Origin: Maritimibacter fusiformis
GTDB lineage: Bacteria; Pseudomonadota; Alphaproteobacteria; Rhodobacterales; Rhodobacteraceae
Direction: 5' to 3'
Length of the DNA stretch: 64,000 nt
NCBI RefSeq assembly: GCF_008086115.1
Contig: NZ_VSIY01000004.1
Coordinates: 1 to 64,000 of the forward strand
Part shown: positions 33,787 through 42,139 of the stretch, in pieces
Layout of the letters: the number at the start of each line of letters is the position of its first letter
How positions within the stretch are numbered: position 1 is the stretch's first letter
The notes under the pieces: model-generated
What the model saw: only the letters and a program-made list of their open reading frames with translations
Told to the model about the DNA's origin: nothing
Database searches by the model: none
Made by a program: the position numbers and the translations under genes

Positions 33787-34860
33787 ATGGCCGCGCCGCG
33801 ACCGGGCCGGGTGGCAGATGTGGTGCTCGAAGTGCCGGCGGGCTGGTTTCGCAGCCCGCTGGACGGAGACCGCCACCGCCGCCTCTACGTATCGCTGCTG
33901 GTTGCGCTGAGCGAGCTTGACGTGATGGTGCAGCCGCTGGCGCTGCCCTACGGCGCCGATACCGCGCCGCGCAACCCGGCGCCGGGGCAGGTGATCGTCA
34001 GCTATCATTCGCGCGGCCCGGCGGGGGATGTGCTGCGGCTCAAGGAAAGCTACCTGCCGCCGTATTACACCGTCGACCGATTGGGCTATTCCGGGTTTTC
34101 GGAACTGGCGACGGCACCCGAGCGGTTCGCACCGCAGATCGCCGCGATGCCGCTGGACGACGTGCGCGAGATGTTGGGCAAGCTCCGGCGCGAGGTGATC
34201 GACGCCAACCTGTCGAAATACCCGCAACCCGAGACGCCCGGACCCGACGTGCCGGGTCGCTATGTCTTCATGCCGCTGCAGACCATGAACGACCCGGTGG
34301 CGACGCTCTGGCGGCTCGATCCGTTCGATGTGCTGCGCTGTCTGTTGCAGATTGCCGGCGAGGACGGGCCAAGCATCGTGGTCAAGCGCCATCCGCTGTG
34401 CAAGTCGCGCCGGGTCGCGCGTGAACTGGCCGACCTGTCCGCCGCCCATGACAAGCTGAGCGTCGCGGAGACCTCCGTGCACCGGCTGATCGCGGGGGCC
34501 ACGGCGGTGGTTGGCGCCAATACCGGCGTGTTGTTCGAGGCGCTGATCCACCGCAAGCCCGTCGTCAGCTTCGGCGGTTCGGACTTCGCCAGTGCCACGA
34601 CGCAGATCGCATCGCTCGACGCCCTCGCCCCGGCGCTGGCGGGCGAGGGGGCACCGCGCGCCGAGGACCGTGACCGCTTTCTCGGCTGGTATCTTACACG
34701 CCATTGCCTGCGCGCCGACGATATCCCCGAAATCAAGCGCCGGATCGAGGCGGCGATGAAAGAGGCCGGCGCGCGGCGCCGCCCGGGCCGGGCAACCCGC
34801 CGCCACTGGCTGCGCGCCTTCGGCCTGGTCGAGGAAACGCGTCGCATTCTCAAGACTTGA
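33787..34860 (+). CDS. KpsS-like capsule polysaccharide biosynthesis protein
   Basis: A 357-aa protein with GT-B style blocks: PGRYVFMPLQTMNDPVATLW (about 156-175), SIVVKRHPLCKSRRVA (about 197-212) and VVGANTGVLFEALIHRKPVVSFGGSDF (about 240-266), the arrangement of the capsule_synth (KpsS/LipB) family. KpsS adds the first Kdo to a lipid acceptor and KpsC extends the Kdo chain, so pairing with the preceding KpsC-like domain makes sense. The ATG follows the previous stop with no gap. Very basic C-terminus. Confidence 0.78.
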   Translation: MAAPRPGRVADVVLEVPAGWFRSPLDGDRHRRLYVSLLVALSELDVMVQPLALPYGADTAPRNPAPGQVIVSYHSRGPAGDVLRLKESYLPPYYTVDRLGYSGFSELATAPERFAPQIAAMPLDDVREMLGKLRREVIDANLSKYPQPETPGPDVPGRYVFMPLQTMNDPVATLWRLDPFDVLRCLLQIAGEDGPSIVVKRHPLCKSRRVARELADLSAAHDKLSVAETSVHRLIAGATAVVGANTGVLFEALIHRKPVVSFGGSDFASATTQIASLDALAPALAGEGAPRAEDRDRFLGWYLTRHCLRADDIPEIKRRIEAAMKEAGARRRPGRATRRHWLRAFGLVEETRRILKT

Positions 34861-34951
34861 GCGCGACGGGCCGGGGCGGGCGGCGCGATGGACCGGTGCG
34901 GGCTCACGCGGTCGTGGCGTGCGGCTGCCGCAAGCGACTGAACCGATCGTA

Positions 34952-35944
34952 TCAGTCCGGTGACGGGAGATTCTTGCCGCAATCGAGAAGGTGGACCGTT
35001 CGGCACCGTTCAAATTCGGCATCCACTTGCGCCAGTGTCGATGGCGCAAGACTGCCCCGGATTTTTTCAGCATGGGGCTGGAGGTCCGACCGACCGCGGT
35101 CGCGTCCAAGTTCATACCACAGCAGTGCGCGCGGGAGATCCACCGGCCCGCCTTGACCTTGCTCGTACATGATGCCGAGTGACCGAGGGGCGTCCTTGTC
35201 GGCCCACCGTGCTGCCTTTAGGAACAGCGCGCGCGCCTTGACCAAATCGGCCTCCACACCGTGCCCGCGGTAGTACAGGATGCCCAGCATGTGAATCGCC
35301 GGGGGATACATCTGATCGGCCGCGAAGCTGGCGTATTCGAGCGCCTTGGCATGATCGAGCGGCAGGGCGTCCCCCTGGTAGTGAAACCGGGCCAGCAGAT
35401 CGTAGGAACCGGTCTTGCCGCGCTCGGCCGCGGCGCGGATCAGGCGAACCGCTTCCGCCATGTCCCGTTCGACGCCCTCGCCCCGATAGTACATGAGGCC
35501 CAGATTCTCCATCGCTGCCGCGTTCCCGGCGTCTGCGGCCAATCGAAACAGCCGCACCGCCTCCGCGTCATCTTCCGCGACAGCCAGGCCCATGTTGTAC
35601 ATCACGCCCAGATTGTTGGTGGCGCGGGTATTCCCCTTTTCCGACGCGGTAGACAAATAGCCGAAAGCGCGATCATGGTCCGGTTCGACGCCCCAGCCTT
35701 CGAACAGCAGCAATCCGATCACGCTTTGCGCCTGGGTATGCCCGGTGTCCGCGTACGGTTCGAGAATCTCGTAGGCCGTGCCGTAGTCGCCGCGGTTAAA
35801 AGCGTCTACTCCGTCATTGTAGTCCTGAGCCTGAGCCATCCCGGAATGGGTCAGCAGAATAAAGGCGGTCAGGAATGCGCGCAGGCCATTCTGATAGAAC
35901 CTGTGGATATCGCGGCGTGGAACGGCTTGTGACTTTTCTGGCAT
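34952..35944 (-). CDS. secreted Sel1-repeat protein
   Basis: A 330-aa protein from ATG 35944 (an upstream in-frame ATG at 36001 gives an unlikely Cys-rich leader). After a basic stretch, a hydrophobic segment FLTAFILLTHSGMAQAQ suggests an N-terminal signal or anchor at about residues 23-40. Then come at least six Sel1-like repeats of about 36 residues with A-x-x-x-LG-x-M/L-Y pattern (for example NNLGVMYNMGLAVAEDDAEA, ENLGLMYYRGEGVERDMAEA, HMLGILYYRGHGVEADLVKA). Sel1 proteins are protein-protein adaptors, often periplasmic; the specific role is unknown. Confidence 0.85.
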   Translation of the reverse strand: MPEKSQAVPRRDIHRFYQNGLRAFLTAFILLTHSGMAQAQDYNDGVDAFNRGDYGTAYEILEPYADTGHTQAQSVIGLLLFEGWGVEPDHDRAFGYLSTASEKGNTRATNNLGVMYNMGLAVAEDDAEAVRLFRLAADAGNAAAMENLGLMYYRGEGVERDMAEAVRLIRAAAERGKTGSYDLLARFHYQGDALPLDHAKALEYASFAADQMYPPAIHMLGILYYRGHGVEADLVKARALFLKAARWADKDAPRSLGIMYEQGQGGPVDLPRALLWYELGRDRGRSDLQPHAEKIRGSLAPSTLAQVDAEFERCRTVHLLDCGKNLPSPD

Positions 35945-36103
35945 GCCAACTCTTTCACGGCGCCGGGACGAGCACCGGCAGCAGCCGCCAAACACTAACA
36001 TCCGGGCCGGAATTCGGTCAACAAATGCGCCGGCAACATCACAGGTACGTTCCGATCCGAGAACCGAGCCGGGCGCTATCGCATTGAAGGCAGGAGGCGC
36101 CGC

Positions 36104-36547
36104 CTACCAGCTTCCCACGTTCGGCATCGACACCCAGGGCTCGACCGGATCCAGCGCGTCGCCCTCCTGCAGCAATTCGACCGAGACGTTGTCGGGCGAC
36201 TTGAAGAACGCCATGCGCCCGTCGCGCGGCGGCCGGTTGATGGTGACGCCCGCATCCATCAGCCGCTGGCAGGTGGCGTGGATGTCATCGACCCGGTAGG
36301 CCAGATGCCCCCAGCTTCGCCCGGTTTCCAGCACTTCGTCGCTGTCCCAGTTCCAGGTCAGCTCCAGTTCCGGCGCCTGGGTCGCGCGGGCCGTGCCCTC
36401 GTCGGCGGGGGCGGCCAGGAATACCAGCGTGAACTTGCCTTCGGGCACCTCGGTGCGGCGGATCTCGACCATGCCGACCTTGCCGACCCAGAAATCGAGG
36501 CTTTCCTCCAGGTTCGACACCCGGATCATCGTGTGCACATATCTCAT
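36104..36547 (-). CDS. gloA: glyoxalase I-type VOC protein
   Basis: 147 aa from ATG 36547 with GGAGG upstream. Vicinal-oxygen-chelate fold: MRYVHTMIRVSNLEESLDFW (metal His5), LELTWNWDSD (metal Glu), WGHLAYRVDDI (His) and NVSVELLQEG (Glu), the four expected ligands of glyoxalase I. It would detoxify methylglyoxal with glutathione. It lies 54 bp downstream of the acyl-CoA dehydrogenase gene and is probably co-transcribed. Confidence 0.88.
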   Translation of the reverse strand: MRYVHTMIRVSNLEESLDFWVGKVGMVEIRRTEVPEGKFTLVFLAAPADEGTARATQAPELELTWNWDSDEVLETGRSWGHLAYRVDDIHATCQRLMDAGVTINRPPRDGRMAFFKSPDNVSVELLQEGDALDPVEPWVSMPNVGSW

Positions 36548-36601
36548 GGCATCCTCCTTGTTTGCCGCGACCCTACGCCCGGGCATCGCGGATGCAACCC
36601 G

Positions 36602-37759
36602 TCAGACATCCATTGAGCGCGCGATCAGTTCCTTCATGATCTCGTTGGTGCCGCCATAGATGCGCTGCACCCGCGCGTCGGCATAAAGCCGCGCGATGGG
36701 GTATTCCCACATATAGCCGTAGCCGCCGTGCAGTTGCAGGCATTCGTCCATGACCTGCCCCTGCACCTCGGAGCCGTAATACTTGGCCATCGAGGCGGTC
36801 GGCGCGTCGAGATCGCCGGCGATCAGCCGGGCGATGCAGTCGTTGATGAAGGCGCGAAGCACCTCGGCCTTGGTCTGGCACTCGGCCAGCTTGAAGCGGG
36901 TGTTCTGGAAATCCATCACCCGCTGTCCGAACGCCTTGCGCTCCTGCACGTATTTCACGGTTTCCTCGATCGCGAAGTCGATCGCGCCAAGTGCCTGGAT
37001 GCCGATCAGCAGACGTTCCCACGGCAGTTGCTTCATCAACTGGTAAAAGCCCTGGCCCTCTTCGGTGCCCAGCAGGTTGGCGGTGGGAACGCGCACATCC
37101 TCATAGAACAGCTCAGCGGTGTCGTTGCCCTTCAGCCCGAGTTTCTTCAGGTTCCTGCCGCGCCGGAACCCCTCGGCCTTGTCGGCCTCGACCACGATCA
37201 GGCTGACGCCCTTGGCCTTGGCCTCGCGGTCGGTCTTGGCCACCGTGATGATCAGGTCGGCGGTCTGGCCGTTGGTGATGAAGATTTTCGAGCCGTTGAT
37301 CTTGTAGTGGTTGCCGTCCTTCTCGGCGAAGGTGCGCACCGCCTGCAGGTCGGACCCGGTCGAGGGTTCGGTCATCGCGATGGCGCCCACGATCTCGCCC
37401 GTGACCAGCCCCGGAAGCCATTTTGCCTTTTGCTCGTCCGAGCCGTAGTTGGCGATGTAATGCGCCACGATCGACTGGATGCCGTAGCCCCAGCTGGCAT
37501 CGCCCTTGCGCGTCTGTTCATAGAGCGCGACCGAATCGAACCCCAGATCGCCACCCGATCCGCCGTAATCCTCGGAGATCGAACCGCCCATGATTCCGGC
37601 CGCACCCGCCTTGGTCCAGAAATCGCGGTCGACGATGCCCTGTTCGATCCAGCGCTCCGAATGCGGCACCATCTCGTCCTCGTAAAAGCGCCCGACCATC
37701 TCGGCGAACATCCGGTGTTCGTCCTCGGCCCAGCTTGCGGTCTTGGTGATCAGGCTCAT
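36602..37759 (-). CDS. acyl-CoA dehydrogenase, long-chain/isovaleryl-like subgroup
   Basis: A 385-aa FAD enzyme. Signatures AIAMTEPSTGSDLQAVRT (about 128-145) and YGYMWEYPIARLYADARVQ then IYGGTNEI near the C-terminus. Where medium-chain enzymes have the catalytic Glu (YEGT) this one has Gly (YGGT), and it has an AIEETVKYVQERKAFGQ helix as in long-chain and isovaleryl types, where the base is a Glu in that helix. It oxidises an acyl-CoA to the 2-enoyl-CoA, feeding ETF. GGAGG lies before the ATG. Confidence 0.9.
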   Translation of the reverse strand: MSLITKTASWAEDEHRMFAEMVGRFYEDEMVPHSERWIEQGIVDRDFWTKAGAAGIMGGSISEDYGGSGGDLGFDSVALYEQTRKGDASWGYGIQSIVAHYIANYGSDEQKAKWLPGLVTGEIVGAIAMTEPSTGSDLQAVRTFAEKDGNHYKINGSKIFITNGQTADLIITVAKTDREAKAKGVSLIVVEADKAEGFRRGRNLKKLGLKGNDTAELFYEDVRVPTANLLGTEEGQGFYQLMKQLPWERLLIGIQALGAIDFAIEETVKYVQERKAFGQRVMDFQNTRFKLAECQTKAEVLRAFINDCIARLIAGDLDAPTASMAKYYGSEVQGQVMDECLQLHGGYGYMWEYPIARLYADARVQRIYGGTNEIMKELIARSMDV

Positions 37760-37938
37760 GTCGTCCTCCCGTCGAAGTGTTCGGGGCGACTATACTGCCC
37801 CTCGCGAGACCTGCGGATCATAACGTCGCGTTAGCCGAATGGCTGGCCGAATCCGGCCGGATCGCGCAGGATAGCGTCCAATGCCTTGATTTCGCGCCGA
37901 CCCCCGCCAAATTCATGCACAAAGCGTAGGAGAACTGA

Positions 37939-39348
37939 ATGACCCGGATCGTCCAGACGCTGGCCGTGGCCGTCCTGACCCTGTTGCCGTTCGGCGTTCA
38001 TGCCGAAACGCGGGTGCCCGACGGCCTAGCCGAGATCAACCTGACCTTCGCCCCGGTTGTCGACCGGGCCGCACCGGCGGTGGTCAACATCTATGCCACG
38101 CGCCTGGTGGCCGAGCGCACCAACCCGTTTTTCGACGATCCGTTCTTTCAGGACCTGTTCCGTGATTTCGGCCGGACCCGGCCGCGCGAACAGAATTCGC
38201 TGGGGTCGGGGGTGATCGTCGGCGGCGGGCTGGTGGTGTCGAATTTCCACGTCGTCGGCAATGCCACCGATATCCGCGTGGTGCTGGCCGACCGGCGCGA
38301 GTTCGTGGGCACGCTGGTGATGGCGGACGAAGAGGCCGACCTTGCGGTGATCCGGCTGGAAGGGGCCGAGGCGCTGCCGTCGCTGGAGCTTGCCGATTCC
38401 GATGCGCTTGCGGTCGGCGATCTGGTGCTGGCCATCGGCAATCCCTTCGGCGTCGGGCAGACGGTGTCATCGGGCATCGTCTCGGGGCTGGCGCGCACTG
38501 GGCGAGGTGGTGGCGCCTTCAACGCGGGCGGCTATTTCATCCAGACCGATGCGCCGATCAACCCGGGCAACTCGGGCGGCGCGCTGGTCGACATGCAGGG
38601 GCGGCTGGTCGGGATCAACACCCAGATCGTCACCCGTTCGGGCGGGTCGAACGGCATCGGCTTCGCGATTCCCGCCAACCTCGTGGCGCGTGTCGTGGCC
38701 CAGGCGCGCGACGGGGCCACAAGCTTCGAGCGGCCCTATGCCGGGGTCGAGGTGCAGCTTGTGGATTCCGATATCGCCGAGGCGCTGGGCCTCGATCTGC
38801 CGCAGGGCCTCTTGGTGCGCGACCTGTCGCCCGCCAGCCCCTTTGCCGAGGCCGGTGTCGTGCCCGGCGATGTGATCCTGTCGCTGGGCGGCCATCCGGT
38901 GAACGCGCCGGGCGAGCTGACCTTTCGCATGTCGTTGCAGGAAATCGGTGCCGACACCCCGGTCAAACTGCTGCACAACGGGCAGGTCAGGACCGTCGCG
39001 GTCGAGATGCGGGCCATCGGCGATGTCGGGGCCGACCTGGGCGAAACCATGATGACCGTCACCGCACCGGGGCCGTTTCAGGGCCTTGTGGTGCAGGAAG
39101 TTACGCCGGAGCTGGCCGCCCGCTGGGGGCTGGTGCGCGGCCTGCAGGAGGGCGGCGTGATGATCGTCGGGCTTGGTGACGGCGCCCAGTCGCGGCATTT
39201 TCAGCCCGGAGATATCGTGAGTGAAATCAACGGAATGCCGATCCGGTCCCTGCAGGATTTCCGCCTTGCCACCGACACCGACAGCCGCACCTGGCGGGTG
39301 CGGATCGACCGGCGCGGCGGCCGTGTCTTTCTGACGTGGCGGGGCTGA
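37939..39348 (+). CDS. degQ: Do-like periplasmic serine protease (DegP/DegQ)
   Basis: A 469-aa protein. Signal peptide MTRIVQTLAVAVLTLLPFGVHA. Trypsin-like domain with triad His104 (VSNFHVVG), Asp134 (DLAVIRL) and Ser212 (NPGNSGGALVD). LLVRDLSPASPFAEAGVVPGD starts PDZ1 (about 290) and GLVVQEVTPELAARWGL starts PDZ2 (about 385). It degrades or refolds misfolded envelope proteins. The loop before the catalytic His contains FFDDPFFQDLFRDFG, the Do-family LA loop. Whether DegP- or DegQ-type cannot be settled here. Confidence 0.93.
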   Translation: MTRIVQTLAVAVLTLLPFGVHAETRVPDGLAEINLTFAPVVDRAAPAVVNIYATRLVAERTNPFFDDPFFQDLFRDFGRTRPREQNSLGSGVIVGGGLVVSNFHVVGNATDIRVVLADRREFVGTLVMADEEADLAVIRLEGAEALPSLELADSDALAVGDLVLAIGNPFGVGQTVSSGIVSGLARTGRGGGAFNAGGYFIQTDAPINPGNSGGALVDMQGRLVGINTQIVTRSGGSNGIGFAIPANLVARVVAQARDGATSFERPYAGVEVQLVDSDIAEALGLDLPQGLLVRDLSPASPFAEAGVVPGDVILSLGGHPVNAPGELTFRMSLQEIGADTPVKLLHNGQVRTVAVEMRAIGDVGADLGETMMTVTAPGPFQGLVVQEVTPELAARWGLVRGLQEGGVMIVGLGDGAQSRHFQPGDIVSEINGMPIRSLQDFRLATDTDSRTWRVRIDRRGGRVFLTWRG

Positions 39349-39425
39349 GGCAGGCAGCGGATTTGGTGGAACATTTGCAGCGCGCGGGTGCTTGACCCGG
39401 CACAGCAACAGGAAAGGGGCCAGCC

Positions 39426-40034
39426 ATGAAGGGCAACAGCGATGGCGCATTGATCGTGATCGACGTGCAGAACGATTTCTGCCCGGGTGGCGCGCTGGCG
39501 GTCGACGGCGGCGATGAGATCGTGCCCGCGATCAACCGAATCTCGCGCGATTTCCCGGTGCGCGTCTTTACCCAGGACTGGCACCCGCCCGGGCACGGTT
39601 CGTTCGCCTCGTCGCACCCGGACAACGGACCCCATGACGTGATCGACATGCCCTACGGCAAGCAAGTGCTGTGGCCCGATCATTGCGTGCAGGGCACCGA
39701 TGGCGCGGCGTTCCACGAAGACCTGCACACCGAACCCGCCGACATGATCCTGCGCAAGGGGTTCCGGCCCGAGATCGACAGCTATTCGGCGTTCTTCGAG
39801 AACGACCAGACCACGCCGACCGGGCTTGAGGGCTATCTGCGCAGCCGTAGCGTCACCGACCTGACGCTGGTCGGGCTGGCGACGGATTTCTGCGTGGCGT
39901 GGTCGGCGCTCGACGCGATCAAGCTGGGCTTCAAGGTGACGGTGCTTTTGTCGGCCTGCCGGGGCATCGACCTCGACGGCTCGCTGGAAGAGGCGATCAT
40001 CACCATGAAAGACGCGGGCGTGGTGCTGGTCTGA
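39426..40034 (+). CDS. pncA: nicotinamidase
   Basis: A 202-aa isochorismatase-fold amidase that deaminates nicotinamide to nicotinate for NAD salvage. Catalytic triad Asp13 (VIDVQNDF), Lys111 (LRKGFRPEIDSYSAF) and Cys156 (LATDFCVAWS). Metal site Asp51, His53 and His57 in TQDWHPPGHGSF. Length and motifs match bacterial PncA throughout. Confidence 0.94.
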   Translation: MKGNSDGALIVIDVQNDFCPGGALAVDGGDEIVPAINRISRDFPVRVFTQDWHPPGHGSFASSHPDNGPHDVIDMPYGKQVLWPDHCVQGTDGAAFHEDLHTEPADMILRKGFRPEIDSYSAFFENDQTTPTGLEGYLRSRSVTDLTLVGLATDFCVAWSALDAIKLGFKVTVLLSACRGIDLDGSLEEAIITMKDAGVVLV

Positions 40035-40059
40035 CGCCGGATTTCGGCCCCGGGCAACG

Positions 40060-40087
40060 AAAAACCCCCGAGAAACTCCCGGGGGTT
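40060..40087 (-). terminator. intrinsic terminator of rpsU
   Basis: Read on the minus strand, AACCCCCGGGAG pairs with CTCGGGGGTT around a short loop and is followed by a T-run (TTTTT). It lies about 45 nt past the rpsU stop and about 25 bp past the convergent pncA stop, so it could serve both, though the T-run fits rpsU. Confidence 0.75.
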
Positions 40088-40132
40088 ACCGTTGACGGGC
40101 AAGCCCGCCGCTTTTTTCCGTGGCTCAACGCC

Positions 40133-40339
40133 TCAGAGAAGGCCTTCGCGCTGCGCTTTCTTGCGCGCCAGCTTGCGCTGACGGCGGATCGCCTCGGCCT
40201 TTTCGCGCGCTTTCTTGACGGAGGGCTTCTCGAAATGTTGCCGAAGCTTCATCTCGCGGAAGACACCTTCACGCTGCAGCTTTTTCTTCAGAGCACGAAG
40301 CGCCTGATCGACGTTGTTGTCGCGAACGGATACCTGCAT
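40133..40339 (-). CDS. rpsU: 30S ribosomal protein S21
   Basis: A 68-aa basic protein starting [20 protein letters not shown] and continuing [18 protein letters not shown], a clear bS21. The C-terminus is Lys/Arg-rich. Monocistronic on the minus strand between pncA and COQ9, with its own terminator. The leader has an unusual hairpin between the ribosome-binding site and start. Confidence 0.97.
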   Translation of the reverse strand: MQVSVRDNNVDQALRALKKKLQREGVFREMKLRQHFEKPSVKKAREKAEAIRRQRKLARKKAQREGLL

Positions 40340-40358
40340 GTGGTTGTCACCACCTTTC
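40340..40358 (-). promoter_or_regulatory. rpsU ribosome-binding site with hairpin before the AUG
   Basis: On the minus strand GAAAGG is followed by GTGGT-gaca-ACCAC and then directly ATG. Without folding, the Shine-Dalgarno is too far from the start; folding of the 5-bp stem brings it near. The last G of the Shine-Dalgarno is the first base of the stem. Confidence 0.5.
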
Positions 40359-40448
40359 TAGGTTTGAGTTTGCAGAATTGCAGGAACCGCGCATATAGCA
40401 AAGCCCCGGCCCCTTGTCCACCTCCCTGCGGGGTGGCATGGTCGCGCC

Positions 40449-41129
40449 ATGACCGATCAAGACAGACTTCTGGACGCCGCCCTGACCCACGCCGTTTTCG
40501 ATGGCTGGAGCGACAGGACACTGGCCGCCGCCCGGGCCGAATGCGGCATGACCGAGGCCGAGGCCAAGGCGATCTTTCCGCGCGGCGCGGTCGACATGGC
40601 GCTGGCCTATCACCGGCGCGGCGATCTTCGGATGGTGACGTTGCTCGAGGCCGAAGACCTGTCCGCGATGCGCTTTCGCGACCGGATCGGCCACGCGGTG
40701 CGGTTGCGGCTGGAATTGGCCGACAAGGACCTGGTGCGCCGGGGGCTGAGCCTTCTGGCCCTGCCACACCATGCCGGTGAGGGCGCGCGGGCGCTGTGGA
40801 ACACCTCCGATCTGATCTGGACGACCCTGGGCGACACTTCGCGCGACATCAACTGGTACACCAAGCGCGCGAGCCTGTCGGCGGTCTATTCCTCGACCGT
40901 GCTGTTCTGGCTGGGCGACACCAGCGAGGGCAACGCGGCGACCTGGGCCTTTCTCGACCGGCGCATCGACAACGTGATGCAGTTTGAAAAGGCCAAGGCG
41001 AAGTTTCGCGACTCCAAGCTGGCGGATGCCTTCCTGAAGGGGCCGGGGCGCATCCTTGATACGATCCGCGCGCCGGGCGAGGGGCGCGAGGATTACCCGG
41101 GCCGCTGGCATCCGGAGGACAAGGCGTGA
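40449..41129 (+). CDS. COQ9 family ubiquinone biosynthesis protein
   Basis: A 226-aa protein of the COQ9 family found in mitochondria and alphaproteobacteria: a TetR-like fold that binds lipids and assists the hydroxylation steps of ubiquinone synthesis. Family blocks: LLDAALTHAVFDGWSDRTLAAA at the N-terminus, and DINWYTKRASLSAVYSSTVLFWLGD (about 137-161), then FLDRRIDNVMQFEK. The stop overlaps the downstream quinone oxidoreductase start (GTGA). Confidence 0.92.
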   Translation: MTDQDRLLDAALTHAVFDGWSDRTLAAARAECGMTEAEAKAIFPRGAVDMALAYHRRGDLRMVTLLEAEDLSAMRFRDRIGHAVRLRLELADKDLVRRGLSLLALPHHAGEGARALWNTSDLIWTTLGDTSRDINWYTKRASLSAVYSSTVLFWLGDTSEGNAATWAFLDRRIDNVMQFEKAKAKFRDSKLADAFLKGPGRILDTIRAPGEGREDYPGRWHPEDKA

Positions 41130-42118
41130 GCCTGCCCGAGACCATGCGCGCCATCGAGATCGCGCGGCCCGGCGGGCCGGAGGTGCTGGTGCCCTGCACA
41201 AGGCCGGTGCCAGAGCCGGGCGCGGGCGAGGTGCTGATCAAACTGGCCTGGGCCGGGGTCAACCGCCCCGACGCCCTGCAACGCGCCGGAAGCTATGCCC
41301 CGCCGCCCGCCGCCTCGGACCTGCCGGGGCTCGAGGGCGCGGGCGAGATCGTGGCGATCGGGGCGGGCGTCGGCGGCTGGGCGGTTGGCGATCAGGTCTG
41401 CGCGCTGCTGCCCGGCGGCGGTTATGCCGAATATGTCGTGACACCGGCGGCTCATGCCCTGCCGGTGCCGAAGGGCATGGGGCTGAAAGAGGCCGCCTGC
41501 CTGCCCGAAACCTTCTTCACCGTCTGGTCCAACGTCTTCATGCGCGGCGGGCTGAAGGCCGGTGAGCGGTTCCTGGTGCATGGCGGGTCGTCCGGCATTG
41601 GCACGACAGCGATCCAACTGGCCCGTCTGTTCGGCGCGCGCGTTTTCACTACCGCCGGGTCGGACGAGAAATGCGCGGTCTGCCGCGAGCTTGGCGCCGA
41701 GGTGGCGATCAACTACCGCGAGGCGGATTTCGTCGAGGTCGTGCGGGCCGAAGGCGGCGCGAACCTGATCCTCGACATGGTCGGCGGCGACTATATCGCG
41801 CGCAATATCAAGGCGTTGGCGGATGAGGGCCGGATGGTCCACATCGCCTTCCTCGCCGGTCCCAAGGCCGAGGTGAACTTTGCCCAGATCATGGCGCGGC
41901 GGCTGACCGTCACCGGCTCGACGCTGCGGCCGCAATCGGACAACGCCAAGGCACGCATCGCGGAGGAACTGCGCGAAAAGGTCTGGCCGCTGCTCGACGC
42001 CGGCCGCCTCGGCCCGGTGATGGACAGCGAGTTTGCGCTCGAAGATGCCGCGAAGGCGCATGAGCGGATCGAGGATGCCAGGCATATCGGCAAGATCGTA
42101 TTGAAAGTGGCGGGGTAG
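41126..42118 (+). CDS. NAD(P)H quinone oxidoreductase, PIG3/QorB-like
   Basis: A 330-aa zinc-free medium-chain dehydrogenase/reductase. It has a GTG start overlapping the COQ9 stop, with GGAGG upstream. Blocks: MRAIEIARPGGPEVL, WAGVNRPDALQRAGSYAPPP, GLEGAGEIVAIG and nucleotide-binding VHGGSSGIGTTAIQLARLFGARVF (about 149-172). It would reduce quinones with NADPH. Coupling to COQ9 links it to ubiquinone homeostasis, as inference. Confidence 0.88.
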   Translation: MSLPETMRAIEIARPGGPEVLVPCTRPVPEPGAGEVLIKLAWAGVNRPDALQRAGSYAPPPAASDLPGLEGAGEIVAIGAGVGGWAVGDQVCALLPGGGYAEYVVTPAAHALPVPKGMGLKEAACLPETFFTVWSNVFMRGGLKAGERFLVHGGSSGIGTTAIQLARLFGARVFTTAGSDEKCAVCRELGAEVAINYREADFVEVVRAEGGANLILDMVGGDYIARNIKALADEGRMVHIAFLAGPKAEVNFAQIMARRLTVTGSTLRPQSDNAKARIAEELREKVWPLLDAGRLGPVMDSEFALEDAAKAHERIEDARHIGKIVLKVAG

Positions 42119-42139
42119 GCCCGCCGGGGAGAATCCACC

